40,927 bases of DNA, from positions 1 through 40,927 of the forward strand of contig CAYZSY010000003.1 in assembly GCA_964481185.1 (NCBI GenBank), read 5' to 3'. Source of the DNA: JAOAJC01 sp964481185. Its GTDB lineage: Archaea > Nanobdellota > Nanobdellia > Pacearchaeales > GW2011-AR1. The position numbers and the translations under genes are program-made. This document shows, in pieces, positions 16,635 through 24,975 of this stretch; position 1 is the first letter of the stretch; each line of letters starts with the position of its first letter. Below the pieces are notes generated by a model. That model worked only from the letters and a program-made list of their open reading frames with translations, did no database searches and was not told where the DNA came from.

Positions 16635-17774
16635 ATGAAAGTACCATTCGCAGATTTAACAAGAGATGAGAAAGAGACTTTTATAGAAGGAACAAGCTTA
16701 GAACAAAGAATAAAATGGGCAATTTTTAATGTTATAGATAAGAAGGCCTTTATTCTAGGAGAGCACGTTGCGAGTTTTGAAAATTCATTTGCAGAATTTT
16801 GTGGCGTAAAATACTGCATAGGTGTTTCAGATGGTCTTTCTGCTTTAGAGCTCTCATTAATAAGCAAGGGGATTGGTTCGGGAGATGAAGTAATAACTGT
16901 CGCAAATACATTTAATGCCACTGTTGGAGGAATATTGAAGACCGGGGCAAAACCAGTTCTGGTTGATGCATCAAATTCAGATTTTAACATTGATATTAAT
17001 AAGATAAACGAGAAGATAAACAAAAATACAAAGGCAATTATCCCAGTTCATTTATATGGTCAGTCCTCAAATATGAACCCTCTCTGGGAATTGGCAGAAA
17101 GAAATAATCTTTCAATAATAGAAGATGCTTGTCAGGCACATGGAGCAACCTTTGAGGGCAAGCGAGTCGGAAGTTTAGGGAAAGCAGGCTGTTTTTCTTT
17201 TTACCCGGGCAAAAATCTTGGCAGTTATGGGGATGGTGGGGCGGTAGTCACTAATGATAGCGATGTAGCAGATTTTATAAGAAAAACAAGGAATTATGGT
17301 CAATCTAAAAAATATTTCCACGATATAAGGCCGGATAATGCAAGATTAGATGCAATACAGGCAGTAGTTCTATCAGAAAAGTTAAAGGTATTAGACAAAT
17401 GGAATGCTATGCGTTCCGATAATGCCAGAATTTACAGGGATAATTTAAATGAAGTGAACGATATAGAACTGCCCTCTGAAAGAAAATCCGGCGAGCATGT
17501 TTATCATTTGTATGTAATAAAATCCGATAAAAGGGATGAGTTGGAAAAATATCTTGAAAGCAGAGGAATTACAACCGGTCTTCACTATCCAGTCCCAATT
17601 CATTTACAAAAATGTTTTGCTCACATAGGCTATAAAGAAGGAGATTTTCCAGTTTCTGAACATTTATCAAAAAAAGTACTTACACTTCCTATGTTTCCAA
17701 CAATGAGAAAAGAAGAAATAACCTACATAACGGATTCTATAAAAGAATTTCTTACTACTTCACAAGAATCTTGA
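16635..17774 (+). CDS. DegT/DnrJ/EryC1/StrS sugar aminotransferase, WlbC-like
   Basis: The 379-residue PLP enzyme has all expected residues: the phosphate-binding DGLSALELSL region, EDACQAHG (163-170) with the Asp that pairs with the pyridine nitrogen, and FSFYPGKNLGSYGDGGAV, in which Lys193 is the PLP Schiff-base lysine. NYGQSKKY and NARLDAIQA are further family segments. It would add an amino group to the 3-keto sugar made by the WlbA-like enzyme. It is a genuine aminotransferase by motif, in contrast to the His-variant protein at 37767. Its last 20 bp overlap the end of the convergent GT2 gene. Confidence 0.88.
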   Translation: MKVPFADLTRDEKETFIEGTSLEQRIKWAIFNVIDKKAFILGEHVASFENSFAEFCGVKYCIGVSDGLSALELSLISKGIGSGDEVITVANTFNATVGGILKTGAKPVLVDASNSDFNIDINKINEKINKNTKAIIPVHLYGQSSNMNPLWELAERNNLSIIEDACQAHGATFEGKRVGSLGKAGCFSFYPGKNLGSYGDGGAVVTNDSDVADFIRKTRNYGQSKKYFHDIRPDNARLDAIQAVVLSEKLKVLDKWNAMRSDNARIYRDNLNEVNDIELPSERKSGEHVYHLYVIKSDKRDELEKYLESRGITTGLHYPVPIHLQKCFAHIGYKEGDFPVSEHLSKKVLTLPMFPTMRKEEITYITDSIKEFLTTSQES

Positions 17775-18603
17775 CTGACTCGATAAAATAAGCAAAATAG
17801 CGTATTGAATAGTAAATTGGAAGGAAGAAGATAAAAGGAATATAAAAGTCGCTTGTAAGGTGGCGTAGCGTTTTGTACATAGAATACAAGGGAAATAAAG
17901 GCAACACCAAAACTATATTCCATGGTTTTCTCATTGATCTGCCAACCCACTTACTATGGTCCCAAGTGTCTTCAAATGATGCCGGATTAGTATGGCCTAC
18001 TAAAAGGTCAGCACCCATAAACTCCGTTCCTTCTGTTAAATATATTGTTTGATCATCAGCATACCCAAGTTCAGAGTTGAATGGTCTCTTAAGTACATAT
18101 TCTTTATCAATAAGAGAGAATACTTTGCTTAACCCATTTTCATTCAGACTATCTCGTTTATAGAAAAATGCACGAGCCCACCAATTCTTAAGATTATTGC
18201 ATTTCTCTTCTTTGTGAATAATCCCTATACTTTTACCAGTGCGTAATACTTCAATTCCTTTTTTTATATAATCTTTACTATACACAAGATCAGCACCACA
18301 AATCATAACAATTTGCCCTTTTGCCTTTCGAACTCCAAAGTTCCAAGCATTTCCCGGTCCCTTTTGTACTCTTGGAATAGAAAAAGCACGAACCTGTGCA
18401 TATTGTTTTGCAAACTCTTGTGCAATCTCTAGTGTTCTGTCTTTGGAATTTCCGTTTTCCACAACGAGAATCTCAAGTTTTTTATATTGTTGTGCCAAAA
18501 GTGAATTTATACATATTGCAATGTGAGATTCTTCGTTATGAGCGGCAATTACTGCTGAAACGAGCGGACTACCCTTAAACCTTTTTCCCTTTAGTAACGA
18601 CAT
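17755..18603 (-). CDS. Family 2 glycosyltransferase with altered DxD
   Basis: The GT-A protein has SAVIAAHNEESHIAICINSL at its start, VVENGNSKDRTLEIA as the nucleotide-binding strand-turn, and GPGNAWNFGVRKAKG. The metal motif reads ICGADLVYSKDYI, so the first Asp of DxD is Gly. Two hydrophobic stretches near the C-terminus suggest membrane attachment. I prefer the ATG at 18603 (282 residues) over the upstream in-frame ATG at 18657: it gives a normal GT2 N-terminus, and a TATA-like TTTAAAAAT (18622-18630) lies about 18 nt upstream, while the TATATAAA at 18663 is only 5 nt from the longer start. About half of the Arg codons are CGN, unlike the genes at 16635 and 22797. Confidence 0.78.
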   Translation of the reverse strand: MSLLKGKRFKGSPLVSAVIAAHNEESHIAICINSLLAQQYKKLEILVVENGNSKDRTLEIAQEFAKQYAQVRAFSIPRVQKGPGNAWNFGVRKAKGQIVMICGADLVYSKDYIKKGIEVLRTGKSIGIIHKEEKCNNLKNWWARAFFYKRDSLNENGLSKVFSLIDKEYVLKRPFNSELGYADDQTIYLTEGTEFMGADLLVGHTNPASFEDTWDHSKWVGRSMRKPWNIVLVLPLFPLYSMYKTLRHLTSDFYIPFIFFLPIYYSIRYFAYFIESVKILVK

Positions 18604-18662
18604 AGAGTCTTTATTAGAGATATTTTTAAATATCTTTCTATGCAATCTTAGATACATAAATG

Positions 18663-18670
18663 TTTATATA
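18663..18670 (+). promoter_or_regulatory. TATA box for the 18692 radical SAM gene
   Basis: TTTATATA ends 21 nt before the ATG at 18692, the standard leaderless spacing in this window. Confidence 0.6.
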
Positions 18671-18691
18671 TGAAACGTCAGGGGTATTTTT

Positions 18692-20128
18692 ATGAAAATT
18701 GCGCTGATTAACATGGAAGAAGATTACGGCTGTTTACCTATAGGGATTGCCTATCTTGCCAGTTACGCCAGAAAGTATGGCGGTTTTTCAGATATTCGTA
18801 TTATTGATCGTGAAAATCGTCTGGAAGCCATTAAAAAATATAAACCCGATTTAATTGGTATAAGTTCAGTTAGTGAGCAATATTTTCGCGCCAATAAACT
18901 CGCAGGAGAAATTAAAAAAATAACAAAAGTGCCCTTAATTATCGGCGGAGTTCATATTTCTGCAGTTCCCGAACAATTGCTAAATTCTAATTTTGATTTT
19001 GGGGTTATAGGTGAAGGGGAAATTACATTTTTAGAATTATTACAACTTTATCAAGGAGAAAGAAAGTTTTCGCCTTTAGCTTTGCGCAATATTAAAGGAG
19101 TTGTATTTCGTAATGATAAGGGGAATCTTGAGGTAACTCCTAGACGAGAATTACTTAGTAATCTTGACAGCGTACCTTTTCCAGCGCTTGATTTACTAAA
19201 AATGAAAGAGCAATATCTTGTGCCCGGTTCTGCTGGAGCTCATCTTATTTGTGTTAGGGGGTATTTAATGACTTCTCGTGGATGCCCTTATAATTGTGTT
19301 TACTGCGGTTCAAATACTACATGGGGTGGCAGGGGCGTGCGCTGGCATTCAGCAGAGCGCGTTGTAGAAGACATTGAACGTTGGGTGCATTATGGTGCAA
19401 ATCATTTTGTGGTATATGACGATCTTATGGTGGTTAATCGGGAGCGACTTAAAAAGATAATTGACATGCTGGAAAAAAAGAGATTATTGGAAAAGATTGA
19501 TTTTGAGCTTTATGGAAGAGCGAACATTACTGATGAGGAATTATGTAAACTTTTAAAACGTATGAGAGTAACTTCTATTGCCTTCGGACTAGAATCTGGA
19601 AGCGATCGTATGCTTCGATATCTTAAAGTTAACAGTGTAAATGTGCAGCAAGGCAAAAATGCGGTGGCTCTCTGTCAAAAATACGGGATTAAAGTTGCTG
19701 GATTATTTATCATAGGAAGTCCTGGTGAAACCGAAGAGGATCTTCAGCAAACACTGTCCTTTGTGCGTAATCCAAATTTAAATACAGTACAAGTATATCA
19801 GGCAACGCCCCTGCCTGGAACCGAACTTTGGCGTCGTGCTATTCGCGATAATATTATTACTAAAGATTTCTATGAACATGATAATCGGGGAAAGGTGCTT
19901 GAGCTTAATCCGGAAGCCATTCTAACAAAAGAGATGCCCAAAAATAAGTTCGTAGAATGGCATTTGCTCTTTAAACGCGAAATGAATCATAAAAATTACG
20001 AATCTGATAAATTGCAGTTTAACAAAGAATCGCTACGCTTTTTCTTATCTCCCAGATTTTATCTCAAATTATGGAAACGAAAAAGATATTTACCAAGATA
20101 TATAAGACAAGTCATGCGCATAAAATAG
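18692..20128 (+). CDS. B12-binding-type radical SAM protein (2)
   Basis: The 478-residue protein has a cobalamin-binding-like N-terminal domain (PDLIGISSVSEQ, IIGGVHISAVPEQLL, GVIGEGEITFLELL). The radical SAM core SRGCPYNCVYC uses Cys198, Cys202 and Cys205 for the 4Fe-4S cluster; AFGLESGSDRMLRYLKV and IIGSPGETEEDLQQTL are the following conserved strands. Reaction and substrate are unknown; relatives catalyse methylation, rearrangement or ring changes. By hand count about 25 of 37 Arg codons are CGN, whereas adjacent resident-looking genes use nearly only AGA/AGG, a strong sign of import. It forms a single-gene unit with its own TATA box. Confidence 0.85.
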   Translation: MKIALINMEEDYGCLPIGIAYLASYARKYGGFSDIRIIDRENRLEAIKKYKPDLIGISSVSEQYFRANKLAGEIKKITKVPLIIGGVHISAVPEQLLNSNFDFGVIGEGEITFLELLQLYQGERKFSPLALRNIKGVVFRNDKGNLEVTPRRELLSNLDSVPFPALDLLKMKEQYLVPGSAGAHLICVRGYLMTSRGCPYNCVYCGSNTTWGGRGVRWHSAERVVEDIERWVHYGANHFVVYDDLMVVNRERLKKIIDMLEKKRLLEKIDFELYGRANITDEELCKLLKRMRVTSIAFGLESGSDRMLRYLKVNSVNVQQGKNAVALCQKYGIKVAGLFIIGSPGETEEDLQQTLSFVRNPNLNTVQVYQATPLPGTELWRRAIRDNIITKDFYEHDNRGKVLELNPEAILTKEMPKNKFVEWHLLFKREMNHKNYESDKLQFNKESLRFFLSPRFYLKLWKRKRYLPRYIRQVMRIK

Positions 20129-20183
20129 ATTTGTATCTTTATATCTTCAAATTTAGTAAAATAGAATACATTTCACCATAATA

Positions 20184-20191
20184 TTTATAAA
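20184..20191 (+). promoter_or_regulatory. TATA box for the 20214 radical SAM gene
   Basis: TTTATAAA ends 22 nt before the ATG at 20214. A GGAGGTG at 20196-20202 lies in between and looks like a Shine-Dalgarno, but with this TATA position it would not be in the transcript. Confidence 0.55.
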
Positions 20192-20213
20192 ACTGCGGAG
20201 GTGCTATTGCACA

Positions 20214-21617
20214 ATGAATCATAAAAGGAAAATTTTTTTATTTGAGACTTCTGTCGAAGACCAAAATAGGGAGCGTGGAGAGATACGAGAAGGAAATAAT
20301 ACGCCTTTTCCCATAGGCATCCTTTATTTAGATACTATTCTTAGAAACTATGGGTATAATGTACTGACAAAAGATTATACTGCTTGGAGTGAGAAACATT
20401 GTCTAAAAGAAATCGAGGTACAAATTAAAAAATTTAAACCTGATATTGTCGGGATAACTGTGATGTCAATGACAAGAGCATCATCATATAAAGCAATGCG
20501 TCTTATAAAAAGATTGAGCCCTCAGATAAAGATAATTCTCGGAGGAATACATGCAAGTGTTATGTATAGTCAGCTATTAAAAAATTTTCCTGTGGAAGCA
20601 ATCTGCATCGGCGAAGCAGATAAGAATATAATTCCTCTAATTAACTCACTTTCAAAAGGAAAGTCCCTAAAGGCAATTCGAGGGATAGCATATAAAGATA
20701 AAAATGGGCAGATTGTAAGAACGGCGCTACAAGATCTTGGCAGAGACATTGATGATTTGCCATATCCTAATTACAATGCATATATGAATCCAAACATAAA
20801 GAGGGTTTATATGATAAGTTCGCGAGGGTGCCCTAATCGATGTTCATTTTGTTGCCTGCATCTTACTAGTAGGCAAATATGGAGGCAAAGAAGTTATGTA
20901 AAAGTGGTAGAAGAAATTGAATATATTACTAAGAAATATCCCTGGGTTGAGGAGATTCAATTTATGGACGATACGATGACATTAGATAATGCGCGCATTA
21001 TTAATTTATGTAAGGAGATAGTAAAAAGAGGAATTCATCTGCGATTTTATTGTGCTGGAAGAGTTAAACCTGTTTCGAGAGAGATGTTTTATTGGATGGA
21101 AAGAGCGGGATTTAAAGAGATTCAGTTTGGTATTGAAACAGGCAGCGATAAGATAATGAAATCAATTAATAAGGGAATTACGAAGCAAGATTGTATTATT
21201 GCATTTAAATTGCTCCGGGAGTTTCCAAAAATTAAGGCAGTTAAGTTTATTATTGTGGGTTTACCTGGGGAAACTGAAGGAACAGTAGAAGAGACTATTA
21301 ATTTTATTAAACAACTCCAAAAATTAAAAAGAATGGACTTTTTTTATGCAGCGCCTCTTTGGATATATCCAGGTACAGACGTATATCAAATAGCAATGGC
21401 GAAAGGGCTTATTAATGATTCATACTGGCTTAGCGATAAGCCTTGTCCCCTTTATACGCTTGAGCATTCCGAACAATGGCTTATGAAGATGTCTAACAAA
21501 ATTGCAATTAAAACGATGCTGGCGCAGGGAAAAATTTACTTTTTAAAACGACTCATTGAGAAAATAAAACAAAACCCCCAATACTACATGGAACGATTTT
21601 TGCGCTTAAGAAAGTAA
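20214..21617 (+). CDS. B12-binding-type radical SAM protein (3)
   Basis: The 467-residue protein has an N-terminal B12-type Rossmann domain (IGILYLDTILRNYGYNV, PDIVGITVMSM, ILGGIHASVM). The radical SAM motif SRGCPNRCSFCC follows, with Cys206, Cys210 and Cys213 as cluster ligands and a further Cys214 next to them. QFGIETGSDKIMKSINKGI and IVGLPGETEGTVEETI are the conserved SAM-domain strands. It is paralogous to the gene just upstream but clearly diverged, so it probably acts on another substrate or at another step. Arg codon use is intermediate (roughly 12 of 29 CGN), placing it in the same atypical block 17.8-22.8 kb. Function is unknown beyond the family. Confidence 0.84.
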   Translation: MNHKRKIFLFETSVEDQNRERGEIREGNNTPFPIGILYLDTILRNYGYNVLTKDYTAWSEKHCLKEIEVQIKKFKPDIVGITVMSMTRASSYKAMRLIKRLSPQIKIILGGIHASVMYSQLLKNFPVEAICIGEADKNIIPLINSLSKGKSLKAIRGIAYKDKNGQIVRTALQDLGRDIDDLPYPNYNAYMNPNIKRVYMISSRGCPNRCSFCCLHLTSRQIWRQRSYVKVVEEIEYITKKYPWVEEIQFMDDTMTLDNARIINLCKEIVKRGIHLRFYCAGRVKPVSREMFYWMERAGFKEIQFGIETGSDKIMKSINKGITKQDCIIAFKLLREFPKIKAVKFIIVGLPGETEGTVEETINFIKQLQKLKRMDFFYAAPLWIYPGTDVYQIAMAKGLINDSYWLSDKPCPLYTLEHSEQWLMKMSNKIAIKTMLAQGKIYFLKRLIEKIKQNPQYYMERFLRLRK

Positions 21618-21642
21618 TTCTTAATAAATTCTCTGCTTTAGG

Positions 21643-22800
21643 TTATTTAAGCGCAGCATCAAATATTTCTTTAAGCCGTTTATTTCGTTTTTCCAAAGAA
21701 AACTTTGTATTTGAAATTTTTAGACTTTCTGCGCCCATTTTTTCTCTAAGATTCTTATTTTCTATTAAGCGTGCAGCTCTATTATATAATCTATTAACCA
21801 CAATAGGATCTATAACTTTAAGATGATTAATAAATTTCTTGGATCGTACACCTAGATAAGGAGTTTCTACCGGAGGATAGGGTATTTTTTCTGAGGGTTT
21901 TACTAAGAAACCATTTTTTCCGTCGATAATAAATTCAGAAACTCCATGCCGATCAAGTGCAATAATGGGCAATCCAAATGACATCGCCTCAAGTGTGGCC
22001 ATGAGAAAATAAAAATGGCCCGGGAAGAAAAAGATATCTGCATCTCGATATAATTGTTGTATCCTCGCCATGGGCAGAGTTTCTTCCAAATACTCAATGT
22101 TGTTAAGAAGGTATCTCTCTTTTATGTTCTGAGGAACCTTTGCTCTCATAACTAATTTAATATTATCATATCTTTTACTCAGTTTTTTGAACGTTTCCAA
22201 GACCTCCAACCCTCCCTTGCTATAAAAATCATCGGGATTATTAATGGAACCCATAAATAGGAAAATAATGCTTTTACTATTCTTTCTTTTTTCTATAATC
22301 TTGCTGGGAGGTATTGCAGGTGGAAGAAGCTCAATCTTTTTCAGAATCTCCTTAGAAAAGAAATTTTCAAATTCGCGTCTTACAATTGAAGTGTGAATAA
22401 TTATCTTCTTACACCATCGAGAAGCAAGTATTTTATTTATTTTTCTCAGGTTTTTTCTAAATAACTTAAGGTCATATCCAGCGAATGAAGTGGGCGTATC
22501 TAAAATTTCTACAATCCAAGGTTTTTCCTCTTGAACAAGTTGGCCATGAGAAAAGATTAAATCGGCGTCTTTTGGAGATTTTTCATAAAAAATATTATTT
22601 ATCAGATTAAAAGAGTTAAACGCTTTTTGATATACTTCTTTATAAAGATAAAGAATTAATTTATTCTTCTTAAGTTTTGATATTATATTTGATTTCTTTT
22701 CATTTTGAACTACAATGAATTTATATCCCTTAGGAGGATTCTCAACCAATTTTTTCACATACGTATGCAAACCAACTCCGAAACAATATACTTTCTTCAT
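21643..22800 (-). CDS. Family 4 (group 1) glycosyltransferase, divergent
   Basis: The 385-residue GT-B protein has a weak N-terminal domain and a clear C-terminal donor domain: SIIFLFMGSINNPDDFYSKG, DADIFFFPGHFYFLMATLEA and DRHGVSEFIIDGKNGFLV. In the E-x7-E region the second Glu (in TLEAMS) is present but the first is replaced (GHFYF), so the active site differs from classical GT4. About half of its Arg codons are CGN. The start ATG overlaps the stop of the upstream SDR gene by 4 bp, so it depends on that gene's transcript although the codon use of the two genes differs sharply. Confidence 0.8.
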   Translation of the reverse strand: MKKVYCFGVGLHTYVKKLVENPPKGYKFIVVQNEKKSNIISKLKKNKLILYLYKEVYQKAFNSFNLINNIFYEKSPKDADLIFSHGQLVQEEKPWIVEILDTPTSFAGYDLKLFRKNLRKINKILASRWCKKIIIHTSIVRREFENFFSKEILKKIELLPPAIPPSKIIEKRKNSKSIIFLFMGSINNPDDFYSKGGLEVLETFKKLSKRYDNIKLVMRAKVPQNIKERYLLNNIEYLEETLPMARIQQLYRDADIFFFPGHFYFLMATLEAMSFGLPIIALDRHGVSEFIIDGKNGFLVKPSEKIPYPPVETPYLGVRSKKFINHLKVIDPIVVNRLYNRAARLIENKNLREKMGAESLKISNTKFSLEKRNKRLKEIFDAALK

Positions 22801-23735
22801 TTTTGTTTATTTTCTAGATACCAGTCTATGGTTCTTTTCAACCCACTATCTAGATCAACATTAGTTTTAAGTCCGATTTCTTTTTTTGCCCTTGAACTGT
22901 CAACAGCTCTTCTCAATCTTCCATCTGGCTTAGATGTGTCCCAAGTAATTTCTCCCCTATAATCAACAACTTTAGACACAGTTTCTGCAAGCTTTTTTAT
23001 AGTTATTTCATTGCCAGATCCTATATTCAGTGGATCTTTTGAATTATACTTTTCAATTGCTTCAATTAGTGCATTCGCAGCATCTTCAACATAAATAAAC
23101 TCTCTCTTAGCCTTTCCAGTTCCCCAAAGAGTTACACTCTTGTTCCCATTTGTCTTGGCTTCCTGAAATTTCTTGATCATAGACGGAATTACATGCGAAT
23201 TACCGTCAAAGTGGTCTCTTGGACCATACAAGCTTGTAAATATCAGATAAATAGAATTAAGGCCATATTCTTTTCTATATACTTCTGCCTGTGCAGCCAG
23301 CATCCTGCTGGAAAGCCCGTATGGGGCCTCTATATCATTTGGCTGGCCATTCCATAAATCACACTCTTTGTATGGGATTTCAGCACTTTCCGGGTAGGCT
23401 AAAGTAGTTCCAGCGATGACAACTTTTTCAATATTTTTATCTTTTGCAACATTTAAAAGTTGCATTCCCATCATAAGATTATCAAAAAATACTTCGGCGG
23501 GGTGTTCCTTATAGTATGCCATTCCCCCAGAGACAGTAGCGAGATGAATGACAATCTCGGGTTTAAATTGGTTAAATACCTTTTCAATATCTTCTCTTTT
23601 TCTTAAATCATAATCTTTTCTTCTTGGGACGAATATGTTTTCTTTCTTAACTCCTCTTTTGGAAAGCGTATCAACAATCCAGGATCCAAAAAATCCTGCT
23701 CCCCCGGTAACTAAAATCCTTTTATTTTCAATCAT
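22797..23735 (-). CDS. GDP-L-fucose-synthase-like extended SDR with altered active site
   Basis: The 312-residue protein matches the GDP-4-keto-6-deoxymannose epimerase/reductase (WcaG/Fcl) layout: LVTGGAGFFGSWIV (9-22), HLATVSGGMAYYKEHPAEVF (64-83), SLYGPRDHFDGNSHVIPSMI and WGTGKAKREFIYVEDAA. Two catalytic positions deviate. The serine of the family GSSCIYP is GTTLAYP here (Thr110/Thr111), and YxxxK reads Tyr139-G-L-S-Ser143, so the lysine is missing (codon AGC at 23307-23309). The substrate would be expected from the gmd gene that stands divergently next door. All 17 or so Arg codons are AGR. Either the activity is lost or changed, or Arg144 takes over; I cannot tell. Confidence 0.8.
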   Translation of the reverse strand: MIENKRILVTGGAGFFGSWIVDTLSKRGVKKENIFVPRRKDYDLRKREDIEKVFNQFKPEIVIHLATVSGGMAYYKEHPAEVFFDNLMMGMQLLNVAKDKNIEKVVIAGTTLAYPESAEIPYKECDLWNGQPNDIEAPYGLSSRMLAAQAEVYRKEYGLNSIYLIFTSLYGPRDHFDGNSHVIPSMIKKFQEAKTNGNKSVTLWGTGKAKREFIYVEDAANALIEAIEKYNSKDPLNIGSGNEITIKKLAETVSKVVDYRGEITWDTSKPDGRLRRAVDSSRAKKEIGLKTNVDLDSGLKRTIDWYLENKQK

Positions 23736-23827
23736 TTTTGCACGCTTTTCTTGAATTTTCTTGGTTGTTCATCAATAAAATACTTCTCTTTGCATATTAT
23801 TAATGTTTCTTCTCTTAATTTTTCCAT
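23732..23827 (-). CDS. Possible 31-residue small protein or leader peptide upstream of the SDR
   Basis: An ATG at 23827-23825 opens a 31-codon frame that ends in TGA at 23734-23732 and overlaps the ATG of the SDR gene by 4 bp (ATGA), the same coupling used throughout this window. A TTTATAAA (23850-23857) lies 22 nt upstream, exactly the leaderless spacing. The peptide begins MEKLREETLIICKEKYF, has one Cys, and is rich in Lys and Glu with no transmembrane stretch. If it is not coded, the SDR lacks an obvious promoter of its own, because no TATA element lies about 22 nt before 23735. It could be a leader peptide, a true small protein, or a remnant of a longer gene. No family is recognised. Confidence 0.5.
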   Translation of the reverse strand: MEKLREETLIICKEKYFIDEQPRKFKKSVQK

Positions 23828-23849
23828 TGAACAAAAGCTTACAATAATC

Positions 23850-23857
23850 TTTATAAA
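23850..23857. promoter_or_regulatory. Palindromic TATA box possibly serving both directions
   Basis: TTTATAAA is its own reverse complement. It ends 24 nt before the gmd ATG (23882, plus) and 22 nt before the ATG of the 31-codon ORF (23827, minus), so one box could direct two leaderless transcripts. Confidence 0.5.
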
Positions 23858-23881
23858 TGCATCTTCTGAGATGATTGTAAG

Positions 23882-24973
23882 ATGGCTCAAAAAGTAGCGC
23901 TAATAACAGGAATAGGCGGTCAAGATGGATCTTATTTGGCAGAATTTCTTTTGGAGAAAGGATACAAAGTAAGAGGCATAATTAGAAGGGCAAGTCTTCC
24001 AAATACAAAAAGAATAGAGCATCTTGTAATGAAATACGGCACTTCAGATGATAAAAACTCTTCATTTTTAGTTAAATACGCAGACCTCACAGATACTTCT
24101 TCAATAAAGGCAATTATTGAGGATTTTCAACCGGATGAAATTTATCATATTGGTGCACAAAGCCACGTCGGTATAAGCTTTAATAATGCAGAATCAACAA
24201 TTAATATAAACACTCTTGGCACACTAAGAATTCTAGAGACTCTCAGACAAATGAAATCAAAATGCAAATTTTATCAGGCCTCTTCTTCAGAAATGTTTGG
24301 AATCTCTCCTCCTCCGCAGAATGAATCTACACCAATGATTCCTCAAAGCCCCTATGGAATATCAAAGCTCGCAGCATACCATTTAACAAGATTGTATAGA
24401 AATGCATACGGGCTTTTTGCTTCTAATGGAATTCTCTTCAATCACGAGTCTCCAAGAAGAGGATATAATTTTGTTACGAGAAAGATAACAAAAGAGCTTG
24501 CAAAGATTGTTGTTGGTGAAAGTGATAAAATTGTCTTGGGCAACCTTGATGCGAAAAGAGACTGGGGTTTCTCAAAAGAATATATTGAAGCAATGTGGGC
24601 AATCCTCCAGCAGCCAACGCCTGATGATTTTGTAATTGCAACAGAAGAAACGCATACAATAGAGGACTTTGTAAAAGAAGCTTTCTCTCTGGTTGGTCTG
24701 AATTATGAGAACCATTTAATAACAAGCAATCAGTTTAAGAGGCCAGCAGAAGTGCCTGCTCTTTTAGGAGATTCCTCAAAAGCAAAAAGAATTTTGGGTT
24801 GGAATCCAAAAGTAAAATTCAAGGAGATTGCATTTATGATGGTTGAATCTGATCTTAAAGAAAAGTTGGAGGAATCTGGATTAATTCCCATAGAGCCAAA
24901 TGTTGTAAGACCAGAAGGATATTATATAGAAAAGGCGAAGGAAATTCTTGCGAAAAGAAAGCAGAACCTTTAA
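23882..24973 (+). CDS. gmd: GDP-mannose 4,6-dehydratase
   Basis: The 363-residue protein is a clear GMD: LITGIGGQDGSYLAEFLLEK, IIRRASLPNTKRIEHL, SSSEMFG (134-140), SPYGISK with Tyr158 and Lys162, the long family motif GILFNHESPRRGYNFVTRKI, GNLDAKRDWGFSKEYIEAMW and VIATEETHTIEDF. It converts GDP-D-mannose to GDP-4-keto-6-deoxy-D-mannose with tightly bound NADP, the branch point to GDP-fucose, GDP-rhamnose, GDP-colitose or GDP-perosamine. No GDP-mannose synthase is in the window, so GDP-mannose must be made elsewhere. It is divergent from the Fcl-like SDR and only 2 bp from the end of the convergent cupin gene. Confidence 0.9.
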   Translation: MAQKVALITGIGGQDGSYLAEFLLEKGYKVRGIIRRASLPNTKRIEHLVMKYGTSDDKNSSFLVKYADLTDTSSIKAIIEDFQPDEIYHIGAQSHVGISFNNAESTININTLGTLRILETLRQMKSKCKFYQASSSEMFGISPPPQNESTPMIPQSPYGISKLAAYHLTRLYRNAYGLFASNGILFNHESPRRGYNFVTRKITKELAKIVVGESDKIVLGNLDAKRDWGFSKEYIEAMWAILQQPTPDDFVIATEETHTIEDFVKEAFSLVGLNYENHLITSNQFKRPAEVPALLGDSSKAKRILGWNPKVKFKEIAFMMVESDLKEKLEESGLIPIEPNVVRPEGYYIEKAKEILAKRKQNL

Positions 24974-24975
24974 AT

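Noticed and set aside
18604..18657. Longer N-terminus of the GT2 gene from the ATG at 18657
   Set aside because: The TATA box is only 5 nt away and the additional 18 residues are not typical for GT2; the ATG at 18603 fits better.
20196..20202. GGAGGTG looking like a strong Shine-Dalgarno before the radical SAM gene at 20214
   Set aside because: It lies between a TTTATAAA (20184-20191) and the ATG with leaderless spacing, so it is probably not in the transcript; other genes here have no such motif.
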